DNA of 64,000 bases from Candidatus Nitrososphaera evergladensis SR1 (GCF_000730285.1 NZ_CP007174.1:1364001-1428000), one strand, 5' to 3'; counted from the first letter of the stretch, positions 41,329-49,987 are shown. Program-made: numbers and translations. The notes: a model not told the origin generated them from the sequence alone.

Positions 41329-42490
41329 AAAAATAGTCAAACAGCGTGTTCTGGCCAGAGCTGTCCTGCAGGTCTGATATCCGCACCCCAAGCCTGCGCA
41401 CGCTTCTCTTTTTCTCGCCCATCGCCTCGTCCAAAAGTGATCTTGCCGTTGCGCGCAAAAGATCAAGACTTGACGCGTGAGCCTTGAGCGCCCTTGACCT
41501 TGTGACGTTTTCCAGGTCATCCAGGATGAGGATTATGCCGACCGATCCAAACGCCGCCTTTTTTTCAGTCGCGCTTTCATAGACTTGTTTGCATATTTCT
41601 TCAAGGTCGGCATACATCTCTTCTGCGCTCTGCGCGTCTTTTTTCAGCGTGACGATGCGCATTATCTGCTGCTTGCGATCGCCATCTGCTGACTCTGTGA
41701 CAGGCTCGTCGTCGATTCCCTTTGCAGCATTGTGGATGTACGTCGCAGTCTTTTTGCCAAACTCTTGCATCAACTTGAAAAGGTCAAACGACGCAAGGTC
41801 GCCGGCGGTCTTTACTCCAAGTTCTGCAAGCCTGTCGCGGGTCTTGGGGCCAATCCCAGGTATCTTGTCAACGTCAAGCGCAGAAATGAATTGTACGGCG
41901 TTTTCCGGCCCGACGGCTGTCAGGCCGTCAGGCTTGTTGTAGTCAGACGCTACCTTGGCAAGCATCTTGTTTGGCGCAACGCCGACAGAGCATGTAAGTC
42001 CAATGCGCTCCTGCACTTGCTGTTTTATTGTGCGCGCAAGTGCTCCGGCGGCATCAAAACTGCCCTTGACTCGTTGTGACACGTCGATAAAGCACTCGTC
42101 AATTCCTACGTGCTCAAAAACATCGGCGTGCTCTTTGATGACTGCCATCGCGCTTTCAGACACCTGCCTGTAATAGTCAGCGTCAAGCGGCAGAAACAGC
42201 GCATTGTCCACCTGGGCAAGTTTTGCCTTTGCAACCCTGATCGGGATGCCTGATTTTACGCCGTACTTTCTTGCGACATAGTTGGCGGTGCTTACCACTC
42301 CGCTGTCCTCTGTCCTGCCGGAAAAGACGCACACCAGCACGGGCCTTTCCTTTATCTCTGGCCTGCGGATCTCTTCGCACTGAGCGAAAAAATAATCAAA
42401 GTCCACGTGCATGACGACCCTCTGCAGAGATGCCGGCAACGGCCGGTATTGGCAGGCCTGCATAATTAACTTGTGTACTGCTTTTTTCAC
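41315..42490 (-). CDS. dpo4: DNA polymerase IV (Y family)
   Basis: 391 residues. The Y-family palm opens with VVMHVDFDYFFAQCEEI; the second catalytic acid pair is in HVGIDECFIDVSQ. A helix-hairpin-helix IPGIGPKTRDRLAELG and the little-finger domain follow. The end, QNTLFDYF, is a good PCNA-interacting peptide. Dpo4 copies across DNA lesions. The first ~25 residues before VVMH are longer than usual; an internal ATG at 42463 is possible. Its ATG overlaps the pgk stop (ATGA), so it is probably translated from the pgk transcript. Confidence 0.94.
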   Translation of the reverse strand: MKKAVHKLIMQACQYRPLPASLQRVVMHVDFDYFFAQCEEIRRPEIKERPVLVCVFSGRTEDSGVVSTANYVARKYGVKSGIPIRVAKAKLAQVDNALFLPLDADYYRQVSESAMAVIKEHADVFEHVGIDECFIDVSQRVKGSFDAAGALARTIKQQVQERIGLTCSVGVAPNKMLAKVASDYNKPDGLTAVGPENAVQFISALDVDKIPGIGPKTRDRLAELGVKTAGDLASFDLFKLMQEFGKKTATYIHNAAKGIDDEPVTESADGDRKQQIMRIVTLKKDAQSAEEMYADLEEICKQVYESATEKKAAFGSVGIILILDDLENVTRSRALKAHASSLDLLRATARSLLDEAMGEKKRSVRRLGVRISDLQDSSGQNTLFDYFSTAK

Positions 42491-43695
42491 TGGCCGTTCA
42501 ACACAGATACGCCGGGCATCTCGTCTCCTGCAAGGTAGCGCAATGTCGCTCCTCCTCCCGTAGAGACGTGGCTAACCTCGTTTTCGGCGACGCCGGATTT
42601 CTTCATGGCCTCAAGCGTGTCGCCTCCGCCAATGAGCGTCTTGGCGCCACGCCAGTAGGCAAGCGCCATGCTCTTGGCGATGTTGACCGTGCCGTTTGCA
42701 AATGCCCTGACCTCAAACATGCCCATCGGGCCGTTCCAGAATATCATGCCTGCGCCGTTTGTGCCGCTTACCTCTGTGGAATAGCGCTCTATCGTCTCGC
42801 TGCCGATGTCAAAGCCGGCCATGCCATCGGGTATGTCGCCCTTGACCATTGTTATCGACGTGTCTGCCGGCGATATGGCCGCAACGTGGTCCGTGGGAAG
42901 CATTATCTTGTCGCCGTATGATGCAAGGGCCTTTGAGACCCACGGCAGGTGCTCGTTGTCGATGAGCGACTTGCCTGTCTTGAAGCCCTTGGCCTTCAGG
43001 AAAGTGTATGCCGCCGCTCCCCCGATTATCACCTTGTCAGCCTTTAGTAGCAGGTGCTCCAGCGCGCCTATCTTGTCCTTTATCTTGACGCCTCCGACAA
43101 CCACCTTGAAAGGCTTTATCGGGTTGTCCTTCATCATCGACAGGTACTCGACTTCCTTTCTCATGTTAAAGCCGGCAAGCCGCGCGTCGACGAGCTTGGC
43201 CATGCCGTACGTGGAGGCGTGCTTTCTGTGCGACGTGCTGAACGCGTCGTTTACGTAGATGTCTGCAAGGCTTGCCAGTTTCTTGCAGAATTTCAGGTCG
43301 TTGGCTTCCTCTTCCTTGTAAAAGCGCAGGTTCTCAAGGAGCAGTATGTCCCCGTTGTTCATGCGGCCGATCTCGTCTTCAACCGGCTGGCCGACGCAGT
43401 CGTGCGCAAACCTCACCTTTATGCCAGGCCTGCTTCCGACTATCTCTGACAGGCGCTTTGCCACCGGCGCAAGCGTGTAGTCATCGTCGCGGCCGTCGGG
43501 CCTGCCAAGGTGCGACGCAAGTATGACCTTTGCGCCCCTCTTTGTCAGGTATTCTATCGTGGGTATTGTCATGCGGATGCGATAGTCCTCACCCACGGTC
43601 CCGTTGCTCACGCTGACGTTGAAATCAACTCTGACAAACACGCGTTTTCCGTTAAACTTTTTGTCGTCGAGATCGGTAAGGGTTCTGAGCGCCAA
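42487..43695 (-). CDS. pgk: Phosphoglycerate kinase
   Basis: A 402-residue PGK with the start block KRVFVRVDFNVSVSNG, substrate-binding ILASHLGRPDG, YVNDAFSTSHRKHAST, and the C-terminal nucleotide loop LIGGGDTLEAM plus HVSTGGGATLRYLAGDEMPG. It makes 3-phosphoglycerate and ATP, or the reverse for gluconeogenesis, which is the likely direction in an autotroph. Start TTG 43695. The stop overlaps the dpo4 start. Confidence 0.96.
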   Translation of the reverse strand: MALRTLTDLDDKKFNGKRVFVRVDFNVSVSNGTVGEDYRIRMTIPTIEYLTKRGAKVILASHLGRPDGRDDDYTLAPVAKRLSEIVGSRPGIKVRFAHDCVGQPVEDEIGRMNNGDILLLENLRFYKEEEANDLKFCKKLASLADIYVNDAFSTSHRKHASTYGMAKLVDARLAGFNMRKEVEYLSMMKDNPIKPFKVVVGGVKIKDKIGALEHLLLKADKVIIGGAAAYTFLKAKGFKTGKSLIDNEHLPWVSKALASYGDKIMLPTDHVAAISPADTSITMVKGDIPDGMAGFDIGSETIERYSTEVSGTNGAGMIFWNGPMGMFEVRAFANGTVNIAKSMALAYWRGAKTLIGGGDTLEAMKKSGVAENEVSHVSTGGGATLRYLAGDEMPGVSVLNGQ

Positions 43696-43782
43696 TGGAT
43701 GGGACAGCTAAAAGGCAGGAGATTATTTACTTTTCCGAAAAGAAATGCTAGAACGAAAATCCTCAAAACACTTAATAAAATA

Positions 43783-44412
43783 ATGGCGCCGCCAAGCTAC
43801 GTGAGTTTCGTCCCAAAAAGGGTTCTTGGCAAGTTCATGCACGTTACGGACCAGCCGCTAAAGAGGCCTGGCGGAAAATCACTGGTATATTTCATGGGCG
43901 CAGGCTTTTGCCCGTTCTGCGCGGCAGAGCGCTGGGCCATCGTCAAGGCGCTTGAGCGCTTTGGGAAATGGGAGGGCCTTGTGGAGGACAAGAGCGCCGG
44001 CCACGACGAAAAGTACCTCAACGTACCGACGTTTAATCTGGCAAGGGCAAAATATGCAAGCGACGCAGTCGAGTTTGCCGGAAAAGAGACTGCCGACCGC
44101 AACTTTGAGCCGCTGCAGGAGCTTGACGACAAGGATTATGAGATTCTAGACATGTACAACCCTGACCAGATGATCCCCTTCTTGCTGATAGACGGCCAGT
44201 ACATGCAGGTTGGAGCTGGCTATAGCCCGGAGCTTATCCAGAACATGACCCACGACAAGGTCAAGGCAGAACTTGGCAACCCGAACTCTGCAATAGGCAA
44301 GGCCATCAACGCAGAAATCGACAACATTACCGCGTTGATATGCAAGGCAACAGGCGGAAAGGGGAGCGCCTGTAACTCTGACAGCGTCAAGGCGCTGACT
44401 GCAAAACTGTAA
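43783..44412 (+). CDS. DUF929-type thioredoxin-like protein
   Basis: 209 residues from ATG 43783 (MAPPSYVSFVPKRVLGKF); an in-frame ATG at 43699 exists but its extra residues look non-coding. The CxxC motif lies in VYFMGAGFCPFCAAERWAI, typical of a thioredoxin fold. QMIPFLLIDGQYMQVGAGYSP resembles the later cis-proline region. Members of this archaeal family are often exported; here no signal peptide is seen, so it is probably cytoplasmic. Start lies ~88 nt from the divergent pgk start. Confidence 0.8.
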   Translation: MAPPSYVSFVPKRVLGKFMHVTDQPLKRPGGKSLVYFMGAGFCPFCAAERWAIVKALERFGKWEGLVEDKSAGHDEKYLNVPTFNLARAKYASDAVEFAGKETADRNFEPLQELDDKDYEILDMYNPDQMIPFLLIDGQYMQVGAGYSPELIQNMTHDKVKAELGNPNSAIGKAINAEIDNITALICKATGGKGSACNSDSVKALTAKL

Positions 44413-44432
44413 GAAGAAAAAAGAATTTTTCT

Positions 44433-44951
44433 TTATTCTTCTACCTTTGCGACCTGCGGCTTTAGCGCAGTGACGCGCGTGTAGGTCGGGCACCCAAGCT
44501 TGCTTGACGCAACCTTGAAGCCTTCCTTTGCCAGCGGGAGGTTTGCCGCAGTGACGTACGCCTCGAATATGACTTGGTCAGGCTTTACCCTTGCTGCAAG
44601 GCCGGTTGCCTTGCCAAAGGCGCGGCGCATTCCCTCCTGAAGACGGTCTGCACCTGCCGTTGCGATCATCTTGTTCTCCCGGAGTATGACGTGTGGATAG
44701 ACCCTGAGCATCGAAAAAAAGCTCATCTCGCCTGCCGTTGCCATCCTCTTGTTCGCCGCCAGCCTGGCCGCCTCAAGGGCGTTGTGCCTAATCTGGATCT
44801 TTTCCGTGACAACGAGTTCCAGCTTGTAATCATAATCCTGGCTTGCCTGGCCGGACGCAAACCTTGCTATCTTTAACTGTGGCTTGCCGGCAATGTATTC
44901 GCGCCTTACATAAGGCATTCCGCGCGTCTCGCGATAATTTACTCCCTTCAT
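44433..44951 (-). CDS. rpl10e: Ribosomal protein L10e (uL16 family)
   Basis: 172 residues matching L10e/L16: RREYIAGKPQLKIARFASG, HNALEAARLAANKRMA, RVYPHVILRENKM, and MRRAFGKATGLAARV. Part of the large ribosomal subunit near the peptidyl transferase centre. Start ATG 44951, divergent from endA. Confidence 0.95.
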   Translation of the reverse strand: MKGVNYRETRGMPYVRREYIAGKPQLKIARFASGQASQDYDYKLELVVTEKIQIRHNALEAARLAANKRMATAGEMSFFSMLRVYPHVILRENKMIATAGADRLQEGMRRAFGKATGLAARVKPDQVIFEAYVTAANLPLAKEGFKVASSKLGCPTYTRVTALKPQVAKVEE

Positions 44952-45008
44952 ACTCTATGCACTAAATTTGAATGCTTAAATGTGGAAGTCTGCTGTGATT
45001 TAATCGTT

Positions 45009-45629
45009 ATGTCATCTCCTCAGCAGCAACAGCCATTTGCAGAAAAACAGCAGCAACAGGCGGGAGAGGAGGTGCAGCCAGCGGCAGTAGTAGAAGCGAG
45101 GCTTGCAGGCGCTGGCAAGGTGCTGATAGAAGAAACAAGGTCGCAGGACGAGCTGCGCACCCGGGGCTTTGGAGAGCGCGAAGGGCAAGAATACGTGTTA
45201 AAGCCGTACGAGGCGCTATACCTCTTGCAGGCAAAGCGCCTGACGTTTGCCGGCAAGAAGGATGTCACCTTTGACTCCCTCTTTGAACATCTGTTAAAGC
45301 ACGACAAAAACATCATGACCAAGTTCTTGGTCTACCGCGACCTTCGGAGCCGGGGCTACGTGGCAAAGGAGGGCTTTGGCTTTGGCGACGATTTTCGAGT
45401 CTATGAAAGGGGCGAGTACGAGAAAAAACCGGCAAAGTATGTGGTCTTTGGGATTAACGAAGGCGCAAACGTGACTGCAAAGGGCTTTGCAAGCGCCATT
45501 GAGCAGATCGAAAAGATGGGCAAGGAGGCAGTGGTGGCAGTCATTGAAAGGCGCGGCGAGGTCATCTATTACAAGGCATCCAAGATGCGCTTTATGCAGA
45601 ACAAGCACGATACTTTTCTGGTCCGGTGA
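45009..45629 (+). CDS. endA: tRNA-splicing endonuclease homologue
   Basis: 206 residues from ATG 45009, with a Gln-rich N-terminal tail. The catalytic domain has SRGYVAKEGFGFGDDFRVYERG with the catalytic Tyr, and VIYYKASKMRF with the catalytic Lys. The usual catalytic His, found a few residues before the V/Y-x-V strand, is not seen: the region reads YEKKPAKYVVFGINEG. Archaeal EndA cuts bulge-helix-bulge introns and occurs as homo- or heteromers with catalytic and structural subunits. This copy may be a structural subunit or a divergent enzyme. A tRNA with an intron lies at 50576. Confidence 0.85.
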   Translation: MSSPQQQQPFAEKQQQQAGEEVQPAAVVEARLAGAGKVLIEETRSQDELRTRGFGEREGQEYVLKPYEALYLLQAKRLTFAGKKDVTFDSLFEHLLKHDKNIMTKFLVYRDLRSRGYVAKEGFGFGDDFRVYERGEYEKKPAKYVVFGINEGANVTAKGFASAIEQIEKMGKEAVVAVIERRGEVIYYKASKMRFMQNKHDTFLVR

Positions 45630-45817
45630 TGGTGACAGTAAAAACGTCAACGGATGAGCCCAAGTTCAAGGAGGTGTATTGCGCTGACTGCAAGATGGTA
45701 CTTGCAAGGTACTCTATCAAGTATTTTACGGACACGGACATCAACGAGCTTGTGCACGTCCATTACTCGGCGCACATCAAGGAAGGGCACGCCATAGAAA
45801 CCCGCCTTGCCATGTAA
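45629..45817 (+). CDS. Small Cys/His protein downstream of endA
   Basis: 62 residues from ATG 45629 (GTG 45626 also in frame), overlapping the endA stop TGA. YCADCKMVLARYS and LVHVHYSAHIKEGH supply CxxC and several His, a possible zinc site. Not recognised. Overlap suggests translation coupled to endA. Confidence 0.65.
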   Translation: MVTVKTSTDEPKFKEVYCADCKMVLARYSIKYFTDTDINELVHVHYSAHIKEGHAIETRLAM

Positions 45818-45849
45818 ACGATTTATAGCCCTGCAGGCTTCACTTGCCC

Positions 45850-46224
45850 ATGCAACGTAACCTCTGCGAGAGGGTTATCAAGCTAGACAAGAACATACGC
45901 TTCGCAGGCATAGTCAACGCAAACGGCGAAGTCATCGAGGGTGGCTTCCAGCAGGGGATCCAGCCGCTTCTCAATGGCCCTGCCGAGCAGCAAATGTACA
46001 TACAGTCACTCTCCAACGTCGTGACGCTCAAGCAGTACGCAGACATGCTCGGCGACTTTCGCTACAGCATAACCGAACACGACAAAGTCACGCTTCTTAC
46101 CTTCCCGCTAGGTGACGGCATCCTGTGCGTCTCTGCCTCTCCAAAGGCAGACTCGGCAAAAATCAGGAACAAAGTGGCGGCTCTTTTGAAGGGAAACAAG
46201 CCAAGGGGCAGCAAGAAGGTTTAA
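45850..46224 (+). CDS. Roadblock-like small protein (DUF6659-type), copy 2
   Basis: 124 residues from ATG 45850. CERVIKLDKNIRFAGIVNANGEVIEGGF, split here as CERVIKLDKNIRFAG and IVNANGEVIEGG, matches the opening of the copy at 55826; HDKVTLLTFPLGDGILCVS is the late strand pair. The same family as 33045, 47235 and 55826. Function unknown. Confidence 0.7.
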   Translation: MQRNLCERVIKLDKNIRFAGIVNANGEVIEGGFQQGIQPLLNGPAEQQMYIQSLSNVVTLKQYADMLGDFRYSITEHDKVTLLTFPLGDGILCVSASPKADSAKIRNKVAALLKGNKPRGSKKV

Positions 46225-46251
46225 TAATGCAATGACTAAAAGGTTAAATGC

Positions 46252-46425
46252 ATGGTAGCCTCCTCCGAGGCAAGGTTGGCCAAGCGCTTTTGTGAGCACT
46301 GCTTTTACCGCGGTGCCGAATCAGAGTTTCTCGCAGCAGCCGACTTTTGCATCGAGTGCATGAGCGTGCACGCGCACTGCCCAAAATGCAAGTCCAGCTT
46401 CCACAGCGTCCACGTTGTCGAATAA
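46252..46425 (+). CDS. 57-residue zinc-finger protein
   Basis: Read directly: MVASSEARLAKRFCEHCF, then a stretch with CIEC and CPKCKSSFHSVHVVE at the end. CEHC, CIEC and CPKC pairs plus several His could bind two zinc ions. It lies 27 nt after the roadblock-like gene on the same strand. Function unknown. Confidence 0.65.
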   Translation: MVASSEARLAKRFCEHCFYRGAESEFLAAADFCIECMSVHAHCPKCKSSFHSVHVVE

Positions 46426-46642
46426 AAGATTTTTACACGGCTCTTGCGCTTTGGTTAGCGTTGCAGGGTGATGACGAAGTGTACAGTCCCCCTATTATCT
46501 GCCTGCGTCGGCAGAAAAATGAAGAGAATTTACCGGACTGCCGAGCCTTGCAGCGTTATTTTAGAAGAAGCATATAATAGATTTAGTATTGCTAAAATTC
46601 TTTCAGAATGACATTTATCCAATAAAGGCCATTTTTTAAACC

Positions 46643-46897
46643 ATGAATATTGCAGATTCTGAGGTTGCGCAGTTAATCATAGCTCGAACATGCGGCTGCA
46701 ATGAACTTGGAAGAAGAAAAGTCACATACAATTTTGCTGACCCTTACCACGCCCTGTGCCTTGACAAGAAGGACATCATACTTGCACAGCTGGAAGCCTG
46801 CGAGACCTTGCTAAAATATGCTTCCGATGATCCTGACAAGAAGGTCGTGGAAAAGGAAATTGCCGAGCTGCGCATGGCGATGGACCTGCTGACCTGA
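46643..46897 (+). CDS. Small helical protein of unknown function
   Basis: 84 residues: VAQLIIARTCGCNELGRRK, VTYNFADPYHALCLDKKD and a C-terminal helical stretch ASDDPDKKVVEKEIAELRM. Not recognised. Start ATG 46643. It sits in a run of very small genes on the plus strand and ends 30 nt before the next. Confidence 0.6.
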   Translation: MNIADSEVAQLIIARTCGCNELGRRKVTYNFADPYHALCLDKKDIILAQLEACETLLKYASDDPDKKVVEKEIAELRMAMDLLT

Positions 46898-46927
46898 GCC
46901 GCCACAGGAAGGGGTGGCGCAATTGTA

Positions 46928-47161
46928 ATGTCACAGCAGTTTCGAGAGTACGAGCAGAAGGTCCGAAAGGCCAGCTTTGTGTTGTGCCCGTCGTGCTACT
47001 GGTGCGCGACATACTTTGCAACTGTTGACGACAAGTTCCCGGAATGCCCTGTCTGCAGGAGCGTTGTTATCGATTCTATTCCGATTTCAGAAAGCGAGTT
47101 TTACCATGTAAACATTACTGGAAACGGCAACGTGGAACTGAGGTTCCGGAGAGGTGCCTGA
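46928..47161 (+). CDS. Zinc-ribbon protein
   Basis: 77 residues with CPSCYWCATYF and CPVC (two CxxC knuckles ~20 residues apart), a rubredoxin-like zinc ribbon, followed by a short strand region GNGNVELRFRRGA. Function unknown. It overlaps the upstream part of the next open frame but not its probable start. Confidence 0.65.
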   Translation: MSQQFREYEQKVRKASFVLCPSCYWCATYFATVDDKFPECPVCRSVVIDSIPISESEFYHVNITGNGNVELRFRRGA

Positions 47162-47234
47162 CGCCAAGAGATCTGTGTTCGCCAAGAAAAGAGCTTTAAC
47201 ATTTTTAATTCACCAGCCCGTAGCCGTTTCTGTA

Positions 47235-47591
47235 GTGAAATACGACCAGCTGTGCGCCGAGCTTGCAGGCCTTGACAATAGCATAGTGGCAACCTTTGTG
47301 CTTTCAAACAAGGTCACGGGAATGCATGTCAAGATGAACGTGCCAAAAATAAAAGAAGAGGACACCCGCCTGCTTGCAGAGCAGACTGCCACAGTGATGG
47401 GAATAACGCGCACAAACGAAAGGCTGTTTGGCAAGGTAGGCTTTTTGCTTGTGCATCACGAGTTTGTAGATGGGATATTCTTTCCCGCAGGCAACGACAC
47501 CACGGTTCTGGTCGGCTTGGTACAGCCGTACGATCAGGCAGACGTAGTTGAAAAGGTGCGCAAGAAAATAGGGTCCGTCTTTGCGCCATAA
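47235..47591 (+). CDS. Roadblock-like small protein (DUF6659-type), copy 3
   Basis: 118 residues from GTG 47235 (KYDQLCAELAGLDNSIVAT); the frame is open to 47154. The GTG is supported by an A/T box (ttaacatttttaattc) ~22-36 nt upstream. The protein shares the layout of 45850 and 55826: an opening helix, a strand with FVLSNKVTGMHVKM, a central helix, and TTVLVGLVQPYD late. More divergent than the other copies. Confidence 0.6.
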   Translation: MKYDQLCAELAGLDNSIVATFVLSNKVTGMHVKMNVPKIKEEDTRLLAEQTATVMGITRTNERLFGKVGFLLVHHEFVDGIFFPAGNDTTVLVGLVQPYDQADVVEKVRKKIGSVFAP

Positions 47592-47651
47592 TAATTGCAC
47601 TGTACAAAGACAAGACCTTGAAAACTGCAATATGTGATGATGTGTTGGCAC

Positions 47652-47861
47652 ATGTCAATACGCGTCCTTACAGCTAAATTGCGGAATTGCATTCTATGTT
47701 GCGTGAAAAGATGCCCAAAACACGGCAGAGGCAAGTACAGCAGGCAGTTTGACACTTTCTACTGTCCAGAGTGCGATAGGTGGCTTGAGAAAAAGTGTCC
47801 AACTCCAAAATTCTGTCTGCTCTGCGTCAACAGGCCACGCAAGCCGAGTCTTGCACAATAG
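47652..47861 (+). CDS. Cysteine-rich small zinc protein
   Basis: 69 residues from ATG 47652 (MSIRVLTAKLRNCILCC). Eight or more cysteines: CILCCVKRCPKH, YCPECDRW, KKCPTPKFCLLC, consistent with two zinc sites. Basic overall. Not recognised. Confidence 0.55.
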   Translation: MSIRVLTAKLRNCILCCVKRCPKHGRGKYSRQFDTFYCPECDRWLEKKCPTPKFCLLCVNRPRKPSLAQ

Positions 47862-47949
47862 CTTGGTGTGTATGTGTGTAGGACCTGTTGCGCAAGAATC
47901 CTTTGCAGCATGGTTCCTGCGGGATAGACAAATATTCGGCTATTGTAGA

Positions 47950-48145
47950 AGTTAAATTGCGGGGTAGGCCAAGCACGCCTTTATACTCCATATATCTCCG
48001 TGCTAGCGTGCACTGATTGTTTGGCCCCGGTCTACTCCGCCTACCGCGTCGTGCCGACTCTTTATCTTAAACGGTCCTCTGGTGTTTTTAAGGCTGAAAA
48101 AGCCAGCAGGATTATTGCTGCTGACCTGATCCTCCTCCTTACGTT
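47950..48145. other. Non-coding stretch, possible structured RNA
   Basis: No open frame is convincing here. A TATA-like tttatact (47971-47978) is followed by a GC-rich stretch (ccccggtctactccgcctac) and then tcttaaacgg and a short hairpin ggctgaaaaagcc. This could be a small RNA gene, but no known family is recognised. Confidence 0.25.
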
Positions 48146-48568
48146 CTAGCTTTGTGATTCACTGCCGCCCTTGTAGTCTTGAAGAGTTGGTTTTTCTTCC
48201 TCGCCTACTTGCGGGGCAACGTCTTTTGGTTTTTCCTCGGTTGTTGCTGATGATGATGACGACGATGTCGGTGATGGTGGTGTCTGTTGCTGTCCTTCGC
48301 TCACGATCTCTGCCGTGGCAAATCTCGCGCCGACGTTTGTGATTCTCACCTTGGCCTTCTGTCCGACTTTGCCACCCTTGACAAAGATTACAAAGCCCTG
48401 GATCCTGGCAATCCCGTCGCCTTGCCTGCTGATCTCAGAGATTTGCACGTCGTATTCCTTGCCGGTTTCAACTGGTTTTGGGCCGCCGAATCCACGGTCG
48501 CCTCCAAAACCCCTTCCTCCGCCGTAACCTCTACTTCCACCGTAATTACTTCTTCCGCCGTATGACAT
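48146..48568 (-). CDS. TRAM-domain protein with Gly/Arg-rich N-terminus
   Basis: 140 residues in three parts: a Gly/Arg/Tyr-rich start (SNYGGSRGYGGGRGFGG), a TRAM domain (~32-90: YDVQISEISRQGDGIARIQ, VIFVKGGKVGQKAKVRI), and a Ser/Pro/Glu-rich tail. Archaeal TRAM proteins act as RNA chaperones, like cold-shock proteins. A second TRAM protein without the tail is at 53895. A TATA-like ctttaaat lies ~28-35 nt before the ATG on the minus strand. Confidence 0.85.
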   Translation of the reverse strand: MSYGGRSNYGGSRGYGGGRGFGGDRGFGGPKPVETGKEYDVQISEISRQGDGIARIQGFVIFVKGGKVGQKAKVRITNVGARFATAEIVSEGQQQTPPSPTSSSSSSATTEEKPKDVAPQVGEEEKPTLQDYKGGSESQS

Positions 48569-48898
48569 TTTCCAGAATCAAGTGCGCAGCAAACAATTTA
48601 AAGTGAATCGGTATTGGTGCCGTCTCTAAAAAGCTCTGAATTGCTAAACGCCACCTGAGGGGCTAACTATGTGTGCTCTATGAACCGTGAACAGTAGCCG
48701 CAATGGTTTGCTGTGGCAGGCGCATTTGCACTTAGACTTTGTGAAAAGTTCCGCTTCCTTGGGATAAAAATTTGCATTTTGCAATGTAATTTTTACATCT
48801 CTGGCCTTGCCATTTCGTCTCTATCTTGCTCTTTCTCTTGCTGATGGGGACCAAAGTCATTTTAGAAAGTAAAGGGTAATTCTTGTACAGACAAGTGT
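48569..48898. other. Divergent promoter region
   Basis: No gene found. It holds the promoter of the TRAM gene (48595-48602) at the left and that of the small zinc-finger gene at the right. Confidence 0.4.
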
Positions 48899-49057
48899 AT
48901 GTTTGGATTTGGAATTATTCTCACGGCTTTGGCCGACCGCCTAGCCCAGCGAAGAAACAAGGAAAGAAAGCGATGCGACATATGCAGACAGAGATTTGAT
49001 ACCTACGAGGCTGCCGAAGAGCACAGAAGAAAAGTGCACGCAGATGTAATGATCTAG
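48899..49057 (+). CDS. 52-residue C2H2-type zinc-finger protein
   Basis: Read directly: MFGFGIILTALADRLAQR, a basic stretch, then CDICRQRFDTYEAAEEHRRK-like finger with CDIC and HRRKVH (C2H2), ending ADVMI. One classical finger after a short hydrophobic start, perhaps a DNA- or RNA-binding microprotein. ATG 48899, stop 49055-49057. Confidence 0.6.
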   Translation: MFGFGIILTALADRLAQRRNKERKRCDICRQRFDTYEAAEEHRRKVHADVMI

Positions 49058-49358
49058 TTGCATAGATATATGCACACACATATACGTTCTTTTTTGCAGC
49101 GTTACTTGGCTCTCTAGAACAAGAATTTCTTTATATTATCATAAATGCGGAATCATATGTGAATAATACCTATAATGAGGGACGTCCAGTATAGACTTAC
49201 CACCAGTTACCTCGTCGTCTGGAAACCTGACAACCATCCGGAACGCTGCGAGATTGCATCTATGCGTTCATTAGGTCCCGAAAGCCCGATGAGGGCGAGT
49301 AGGGCCTTTTTGTTTAATCTCTTGGCGCAACGATTGGCTGCCCTGCAGAATCATCATC
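49058..49358. other. Intergenic region
   Basis: No supported gene. AT-rich with gcatagatatatgc, a small inverted repeat at its left end. The frame 49175-49429 overlaps the CBS gene and is not supported. Confidence 0.4.
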
Positions 49359-49799
49359 CTATTCAGCTTGTGCCGCATTTCCAATTGAAACTCTTTTTAC
49401 GAGCATTTTCATGGTCAGCAAACCCATGATAACGCCCTTTCTACTTATGACAGGCAGTCGGCCGATGTCATTTTCTTTCATGATGGATAGCGCTTGCTCT
49501 GCAGTTGCTTCAGAATCAACTGTTATCAATGGCGCGCTCATTATGTCCTTTAACGTTACCTTGAATGGGCCGCGGTTTTGCGCCACTATGCGATAGATGA
49601 TGTCCCTTTCCGTAATTATGCCAGCTGGTATGCGCGAGCGAGTATTTGGATCATTTCGGGTGACAATGATGGTGCACTCTTTTCTTTCGTACATTGTTTT
49701 TGCAGCATCTGCAACAAGAGTATTTTCATCCATGCTGACGAAGGCCTTGTCTGCAACCTTGCCTGCCTTCAAACTGACGGCCCTTCCTGCACGTTCCAT
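49359..49799 (-). CDS. Two-CBS-domain protein
   Basis: 146 residues from ATG 49799 (MERAGRAVSLKAG). Two CBS repeats: VSMDENTLVADAAKTMYER with GIITERDIIYRIV, and ITVDSEATAEQALSIMKEN with PVISRKGVIMGLLTMKMLV. CBS pairs bind adenine nucleotides and regulate partners; the partner is unknown here. Confidence 0.87.
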   Translation of the reverse strand: MERAGRAVSLKAGKVADKAFVSMDENTLVADAAKTMYERKECTIIVTRNDPNTRSRIPAGIITERDIIYRIVAQNRGPFKVTLKDIMSAPLITVDSEATAEQALSIMKENDIGRLPVISRKGVIMGLLTMKMLVKRVSIGNAAQAE

Positions 49800-49987
49800 G
49801 TATGTGTATATTTGACCACAGAATAGCATATCAAAGTAGCTGTGGCAGCAAAATTATCTATAATTAATAGAAAAGGAAAATAGCGGTTGTGTTTCTTCCT
49901 GCCGTCTAACTTCTTTGGCTGGCTGTGTCTCTGCATCTGATAACTCAATCCAGCATCTTTATACGATTTAGAGGCACAGATTTGGTT

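Noticed and set aside
49175-49429. Plus-strand open frame of 84 codons
   Set aside because: It overlaps the end of the well-supported CBS gene on the other strand and shows no family features.
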